Of a DNA stretch of 64,000 nucleotides, positions 59,770 through 64,000 are shown piece after piece. Source of the stretch: Pedobacter sp. PACM 27299. GTDB taxonomy: Bacteria; Bacteroidota; Bacteroidia; Sphingobacteriales; Sphingobacteriaceae. The stretch is taken from the NCBI RefSeq assembly GCF_001412655.1, contig NZ_CP012996.1:1550001-1614000 (forward strand). Direction: 5' to 3'. The translations under genes and the position numbers were made by a program. The notes under the pieces are model-generated. The model was not told where the DNA came from, ran no database searches, and was given only the letters and a program-made list of their open reading frames with translations. The stretch's first letter is position 1. Every line of letters starts with the position of its first letter.

Positions 59770-60429
59770 ATGTTGGATAAAGACGGAATTGCGAAACGTA
59801 TCGCAAGAGAAATTAAAGATGGTTTTTATGTGAATTTAGGGATTGGTATTCCTACACTAGTGGCCAATTATATTCCAGAAGGCATCAATGTGGTGCTGCA
59901 GTCGGAGAATGGATTGCTGGGAATGGGCCCTTTTCCTTTTGAAGGAGAGGAGGATGCTGACCTGATAAATGCTGGAAAGCAAACGATCACCACTTTGCCG
60001 GGTTCTTCTATATTTGATTCGGCCCTAAGTTTCGGCATGATCAGAAGTCAGAAGATTGACCTGACGATTTTAGGCGCTATGGAGGTTTCAGAGAATGGCG
60101 ATATCGCCAACTGGAAGATTCCTGGGAAAATGGTAAAAGGAATGGGTGGTGCCATGGATCTGGTGGCTTCTGCAAAGAATATCATTGTGGCCATGCAGCA
60201 CGTCAATAAAGCAGGAGAAAGTAAGTTATTGCCAAATTGCACTTTGCCGCTGACAGGTGTAAAATGTATCAAGAAAATCGTCACAGAAATGGCGGTGCTG
60301 GATGTATTGCCTGGAGGTGGATTTAAACTGATCGAAAGAGCACCAGGGGTAAGTGTGGATTACATCAGACAAGCTACAACGGGTAAGTTATTTGCGGATG
60401 ATGACGTGCCAGAGATGATTTTAAGCTAA
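59770..60429 (+). CDS. scoB: 3-oxoacid CoA-transferase, subunit B
   Basis: 219 residues. Beta subunit with the catalytic glutamate in VLQSENGLLGMGPFPFEGEE (E46), and LPGSSIFDSALSFGMIR, GAMEVSENGDIANWKIPGK and MVKGMGGAMDL, all conserved in SCOT-type enzymes. The pair is a separate operon, ended by the terminator at 60467. No ketone-body or beta-oxidation genes are adjacent, so the physiological acid is unknown. Confidence 0.94.
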   Translation: MLDKDGIAKRIAREIKDGFYVNLGIGIPTLVANYIPEGINVVLQSENGLLGMGPFPFEGEEDADLINAGKQTITTLPGSSIFDSALSFGMIRSQKIDLTILGAMEVSENGDIANWKIPGKMVKGMGGAMDLVASAKNIIVAMQHVNKAGESKLLPNCTLPLTGVKCIKKIVTEMAVLDVLPGGGFKLIERAPGVSVDYIRQATTGKLFADDDVPEMILS

Positions 60430-60466
60430 GACTAAAACAAAGATATCTGATAAGGATATCCTATAA

Positions 60467-60501
60467 AACAAAAAGGGACGCTTCTGGCGTCCCTTTTTGT
60501 T
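60467..60501. terminator. Intrinsic terminator, bidirectional
   Basis: 15-bp perfect stem (AACAAAAAGGGACGC / GCGTCCCTTTTTGTT, 5-nt loop) between the CoA-transferase genes and the convergent uridine kinase gene, touching the latter's stop codon at 60501. Confidence 0.9.
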
Positions 60502-61148
60502 TACTCTGCTTTGTGTTTGCAGTATTTTACTTTTAAATCTGCAGAGATTTCCTCTGTAATTTTGATGATGTCATCAGGAGTATTGAAATTGTTGGTGATC
60601 AATTGATCACAAGTCTCCCTATAAGGTAATAAGAACTCTTTATAGGCAGGAACCACGTGGTTGTGCCATTTATAAGTTACATCCTCTTCCGGATATCCTC
60701 TTTCCATACCATCGCGTTTAATGCGGCGAGCTAAAGCAACAGATTCTTCTGCTTCTACAAAGATGCGGTGGTCTAATAACGCTGCGATTTCTTTGAAATG
60801 CAGAATGAAAAGCCCCTCTACAATAATGATTGGAGCAGGATTGATTTCCAGAATTTTAGTGATGGCCAAAGGATTGTTGAAGTTGTATTCCTTTTTATAA
60901 ATCACTTCTCCTTTGATCAATTTCTTAATGTCCAAAAGGAATTGCTGATCATCAATGGTTGATGGCAGGTCGAAATTGTAAAGTTTGTTTTCTTCCTGGC
61001 TCAATTCGCCCACAGGAATATAATAGTCATCCTGAGAAACCAGGGTTACTTCATCGTTCTTAAAATGATGTAAGAAACAATTTAAAAAAAAGGTTTTACC
61101 GGAACCACTTCCCCCCGCAATACCAATGATAAATGGCTTATTGTTCAT
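60501..61148 (-). CDS. udk: Uridine kinase family protein
   Basis: 215 residues. P-loop GIAGGSGSGKTFF (about 9-21), QDDYYIP as the nucleoside-contacting motif, the phosphate-side YDLPSTID-like block (FDLPSTIDDQQFLLDIK), EGLFILH and the lid-type ALARRIKRDGMERGYPEEDV match Udk, which phosphorylates uridine and cytidine. ATG 61148 is preferred over the in-frame GTG 61160. Its start overlaps the end of the LysM gene by 11 nt, so both are probably translated from one mRNA. Confidence 0.92.
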   Translation of the reverse strand: MNNKPFIIGIAGGSGSGKTFFLNCFLHHFKNDEVTLVSQDDYYIPVGELSQEENKLYNFDLPSTIDDQQFLLDIKKLIKGEVIYKKEYNFNNPLAITKILEINPAPIIIVEGLFILHFKEIAALLDHRIFVEAEESVALARRIKRDGMERGYPEEDVTYKWHNHVVPAYKEFLLPYRETCDQLITNNFNTPDDIIKITEEISADLKVKYCKHKAE

Positions 61149-62390
61149 TATCTTGTCCACCGTACGTTAAATTACAAAAAAATCTTTTATCTATAGCACC
61201 CAACGCGTCCGCTACTGCTTTAGTCATCACAATGATCACATCTTTAGTAGATTCATTTTCGGTGAATTTACCCACTACCTTCGCAAAGGTAGACCTGTTG
61301 CTCATCGGGTTGGTAATTTTCATAACCGTTCCAATTGGCGCACTGCGATGTAATACTAACATTTTTGAGGGGTCAAGATCTGGATCTGCAATCCATATTC
61401 CTGTTCCTTTTTCGTCCATTTGGTTTAAGCCGTATCTACTGGCTGGCAACCTTAATGACGGATTTTTTATAGAGTTCAAAGTATCCACAGGATTCTCCGC
61501 CTGGTGGTTCGCAGAGGGAACTGGTTTTTGTGGGTATTGTCCTTTGATCAGTAATTTCTGACCCACTCTTAGAGAGTAACCGGTCAGGTTATTTTTAGCT
61601 TTTACCTGATCCATTGATAACTTGTAACGGGTGGCAATGGAGTAAAGCGTTTCGTTAGAGGCTACGGTATGTTCGATAAAGTCTTCTGAACTATTGTCAG
61701 GAACATTGACTGCTGCGGGTTGGTTTTGAACTGCTGCAGCTGGGTTCGGTTGTTTTTTCGGGAAAATAGGAATCAGAATTTCTTCTTTCTTCTTCGTATC
61801 TGCAGGAACTGTTTTTTCTGTTTTAACTGGCTGCTGAGCAACAACTGCTGGGGCAACGGTTGCTGGTGTTGTGGTTTGCTCAGTTTCTACACCCTCATTT
61901 GCCGGCATTTTTAAAACTTGTCCGATAGAAAGGTTGATGGTTTTGAGGTTGTTGATTTTTTTGATCTCCTCCACTGTGGTGCTGTATTTCTTCGCCAGCA
62001 TGCCCAGGTTTTCTTTTTCTGAATGGTATGTTCTATGAAAATGCCATCAGGATCTGTGTTTTCATTCTTTTTCGGAATAACATTTTTATGGGCTGCATTT
62101 ACTGGATTTTTCTCCGCTGCAGGTCCAGTGAAAGGGATATTGGTAGGTACTTTAATGATGACACCGATCTGGAGGAACTTGTTGTCATTGAAAGTCATGA
62201 TGTCTTTCGGTGTCACATTATATCTTCTGCCGATGGCGTAATAAGTGTCTTTGGCAGCTACCTCATGGATAATTAACTTTTTGCCATTCCGGTTTTCTAC
62301 TCCTATAGAATCCCTTGTATTGGTATTGGCATTGGCAGTGGGTAGTTTTAAAAGCACTGCAAATAACGATACTATATAATATTTATACAT
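61138..62390 (-). pseudogene. LysM-repeat peptidoglycan-binding protein, interrupted by a -1 frameshift
   Basis: Two overlapping frames together encode one ~417-residue exported protein: signal peptide (MYKYYIVSLFAVLLKLPTAN), LysM 1 (HEVAAKDTYYAIGRRYNVTP), LysM 2, LysM 3 (HTVASNETLYSIATRYKLSM), and a C-terminal DPBB/RlpA-like domain (VLHRSAPIGTVMKITNPMSN). The break lies inside LysM 2: frame one reads IEHTIQKKK then nonsense, while the -1 frame continues ENLGMLAKKYSTTVEEIKKI. The cause is an A5 run on the coding strand (62014-62018) where six As would restore the frame. Everything else is intact, so an assembly error or recent mutation is likely. It overlaps udk by 11 nt. Confidence 0.88.
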
Positions 62391-62529
62391 TAATGTCTCT
62401 GTTAAATTTAATGAGCAATTATACGAATAATAAAAGAAAGCGGGAATTTTGAATATTTAACGTCGATTCCAAAGGGGTATTGTCTGTCAAAATAACATTT
62501 TTCAAAACCATTTAATTTTCGTGTTGTTG

Positions 62530-62546
62530 TATAGGCAAATCCTATA
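62530..62546. promoter_or_regulatory. OxyR-like operator half upstream of dps
   Basis: TATAGGCAAATCCTATA: a 6-bp inverted repeat with the ATAG-N7-CTAT core of OxyR sites, 28 bp before the dps ATG. Only one of the two half-elements of a full OxyR site is evident. Confidence 0.55.
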
Positions 62547-62574
62547 ATCGGACAAAAATAAAACAATATATACT

Positions 62575-63054
62575 ATGGACGCAAAAGAAATCAGTTTAAA
62601 TGAAAAAGAAGTGAAACCTGTAGTGGACATGCTGAATGACTATCTGGCTAATTATCACGTACATTACCAGAAATTAAGAGGTTGTCACTGGAATGTAAAA
62701 GGTCAGAACTTCTTCACTTTACACATTAAATTTGAAGAATTATATACCAATGCCCAGTTAACGATTGATGAAATTGCCGAGCGTGTCCTTACTTTAGGTA
62801 AACCACCGCATAGCCGTTTCGCAGACTATATTAAAGAATCTACACTTAAAGAAGTGAATACCATTGGCATGAAAGACATGGATATGGTAGAAGAGATTCT
62901 AGCTGATATGGCGCATCTTATTCAGCTGGAACGCGAACTGTTGGATGCTACTGCGAATGCAGGCGATGATGGTACGAACGACATGGTGAACAGATTCATG
63001 CAGTTTAAAGAGAAAAATACCTGGATGTTACGTTCATTCTGCGGTAAAAAATAA
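62575..63054 (+). CDS. dps: Dps-type DNA-protection ferritin
   Basis: 159 residues. A four-helix dodecamer-forming ferritin that oxidises and stores iron using hydrogen peroxide and shields DNA. The inter-subunit ferroxidase residues are visible in GCHWNVKGQNFFTLHIKFEELY (His, then His/Glu further on) and AQLTIDEIAERVLTLG. Its N-terminus (MDAKEISLNEKEV) is short, so direct DNA binding is uncertain. The upstream inverted repeat (62530-62546) suggests peroxide-dependent control. Confidence 0.95.
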   Translation: MDAKEISLNEKEVKPVVDMLNDYLANYHVHYQKLRGCHWNVKGQNFFTLHIKFEELYTNAQLTIDEIAERVLTLGKPPHSRFADYIKESTLKEVNTIGMKDMDMVEEILADMAHLIQLERELLDATANAGDDGTNDMVNRFMQFKEKNTWMLRSFCGKK

Positions 63055-63080
63055 CTGATCATTCCTCCTAATGGTCTTAC

Positions 63081-63115
63081 AGCCACTTCCAGCATATTCA
63101 GGCAGTGGCTTTTTT
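63081..63115. terminator. Intrinsic terminator
   Basis: A stem AGCCACT / AGTGGCT (plus CC/GG after a mismatch) with a 10-nt inner loop, followed by six Ts, ends dps. It lies just before the stop of the convergent regulator gene. Confidence 0.75.
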
Positions 63116-63119
63116 ATGC

Positions 63120-64000
63120 TTAAAGTTCTGGATTGGTAAATTGCTGCAGGTAGCTGTGCGGGGTAGTTCCTTTCTGTTTTTTAAACTCGTAGAAAAAAGA
63201 ACTGCGGGAGGAGAATCCAGCTTCAGAACCTAAGCCATCCAGACTATATTGTTTATGGTGTTTACTTTGCAGCTGTGCTAAAATGTAGTTGACGCGATAA
63301 GTATTGATGAAATGACTGAAATTTTGCTGGAAGTATAAGTTGAGCAAATGTGATAGGGTATGCGAACTTACTTTGAACATCTGTGCCAATTGCGCCAGTG
63401 ACAATTTCTTCTGGCGGTAGGGGTGATGTTCTTCCAGATAAGCAATGATGCTTTCTTTCGACAGCTGTGCTTCCTCTCTTTTTTTATGGTAAGCGCCCAC
63501 GATCTTTTTTAGGGTAGTGATTTTTATGTTCAGGTAAGAAGCAATTAGCTCCAAAGGAATCCGTGTGGCATGATGCGGGTAGTTGTTTAAAAAGTCTGCA
63601 TATTTATCTGATGCGGTGCCGATCCGGAAGAATACAGACCTGTGGTGTGCGATCTTATAATAAAGCTCCATTACTTTCCTCATCACAATGTGCATTTCAG
63701 GGAAGTTTGTCGACAGCTTTTCCAGATCATCTACATGTATGCCGAGCAGCAAAGCGTCTTCTGCCGCTTTAATGTCTTCCGTAGCAGGAACAACCCCATA
63801 AATTCCTTCTATGGCAGATACAAATTCACCCTGTACACAAATGAAACTGGTGATGACTTGTTTTCCGGAAGTAGCCTCTCCGGTTAGAATGCCTTCAATA
63901 ATAAAGTATACAAAATAGCTGTAATCTCCTTTTCGCAACAAGTATTCATTCTTTTTTACACGAATTTCATAACAGCTTTCAGCGAGCTGCGCCTTTGCAG
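63120..64000 (-). CDS. Crp/Fnr-type regulator fused to an AraC DNA-binding domain (5' end outside window)
   Basis: The frame stays open to the window edge (residues YEIRVKKNEYLLRKGDYSYF precede the first in-window TTG at 63941), so the N-terminus is missing. Visible parts: a cyclic-nucleotide-binding-like beta-roll (EYLLRKGDYSYFVYFIIEG, about the first 110 residues), a Crp-style second domain with a winged-helix-like motif (RIPLELIASYLNIKITTLKK), and then a full AraC-type domain (LAQLAQMFKVSSHTLSHLLN; LGSEAGFSSRSSFFYEFKKQ). Having both a Crp-like and an AraC helix-turn-helix in one chain is unusual. Target genes and ligand are unknown. Confidence 0.88.
   Translation of the reverse strand, partial: AKAQLAESCYEIRVKKNEYLLRKGDYSYFVYFIIEGILTGEATSGKQVITSFICVQGEFVSAIEGIYGVVPATEDIKAAEDALLLGIHVDDLEKLSTNFPEMHIVMRKVMELYYKIAHHRSVFFRIGTASDKYADFLNNYPHHATRIPLELIASYLNIKITTLKKIVGAYHKKREEAQLSKESIIAYLEEHHPYRQKKLSLAQLAQMFKVSSHTLSHLLNLYFQQNFSHFINTYRVNYILAQLQSKHHKQYSLDGLGSEAGFSSRSSFFYEFKKQKGTTPHSYLQQFTNPEL

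Noticed and set aside
1..64000. CRISPR arrays, rRNA, tRNA, insertion sequences, integrase or phage genes
   Set aside because: None seen on reading both strands; the direct repeats found are short, few-copy and degenerate. A dedicated tRNA search was not possible here.

Overview
The window reads as chromosome of a Bacteroidota, most likely a Sphingobacteriaceae/Pedobacter-type soil or freshwater bacterium. The evidence is direct: several promoters carry the Bacteroidota -7 element TAnnTTTG, Shine-Dalgarno sequences are nearly absent, lipoproteins are abundant, and the families present (DUF4296, DUF4861, DUF2723/GT117, choice-of-anchor I, UbiX/MtaB/Lgt/Nfu core genes) are typical of that phylum. 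The genus is inferred from overall protein flavour, not from a marker gene. I saw no rRNA, tRNA, insertion sequence, prophage or CRISPR array.

Layout. 1-4.6 kb: tail of a response-regulator domain, a secreted GH20 hexosaminidase, a kinase-fold-like hypothetical protein and two small genes. 4.6-11.2 kb: two tandem paralogous AraC regulators facing a 20-bp-phased repeat array, small hypotheticals, a UbiA-like membrane protein followed by a methyltransferase, and a 5'-deleted GH29 fucosidase relic. 11.4-19.6 kb: a PAS protein ending in a DHp domain without an ATPase domain, pirin, three GNAT acetyltransferases, a beta-propeller lipoprotein and a complete PAS histidine kinase. 19.6-22.3 kb: lutABC for lactate oxidation, with lutC frameshifted.

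22.4-36.2 kb is a catabolic island for sulfated, uronic-acid-containing, amino-sugar- and fucose-bearing glycans: LacI regulator with a perfect operator palindrome, GH88 unsaturated uronyl hydrolase, KduI, DUF4861, KduD, sulfatase, GH20, then GH29, AraC and a second sulfatase. The enzymes fit together: sulfatases desulfate, GH20 and GH29 remove HexNAc and fucose, GH88 frees 4,5-unsaturated uronate, and KduI/KduD carry it towards KDG. No SusC/SusD pair, polysaccharide lyase or KDG kinase lies in the window, so import and depolymerisation must be encoded elsewhere.

36.3-46.9 kb: a candidate small RNA, ubiX, mtaB-lgt-IMPase, nfu, purB, and then the most unusual locus. An ECF sigma gene lies directly upstream of a membrane protein that fuses an anti-sigma-like N-terminus to a periplasmic HtrA-type protease, and two nearly identical tiny lipoprotein genes lie next door on the opposite strand. 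All three units share the bipartite motif GGGTTACC-N14-GTATTAAT, which looks like a self-contained envelope-sensing regulon. 47-64 kb: a GT117 membrane glycosyltransferase-like protein, a THUMP-like methyltransferase with aspartate kinase and a lipoprotein, yggS, mutS2, a PQQ sugar dehydrogenase, a two-subunit CoA transferase, uridine kinase with a frameshifted LysM protein, dps with an OxyR-like site, and a Crp-AraC fusion regulator running off the end.

Two otherwise intact genes (lutC and the LysM gene) are each broken by a -1 shift in an A5 run, which suggests either homopolymer errors in the assembly or frameshifting at AAAAAG.
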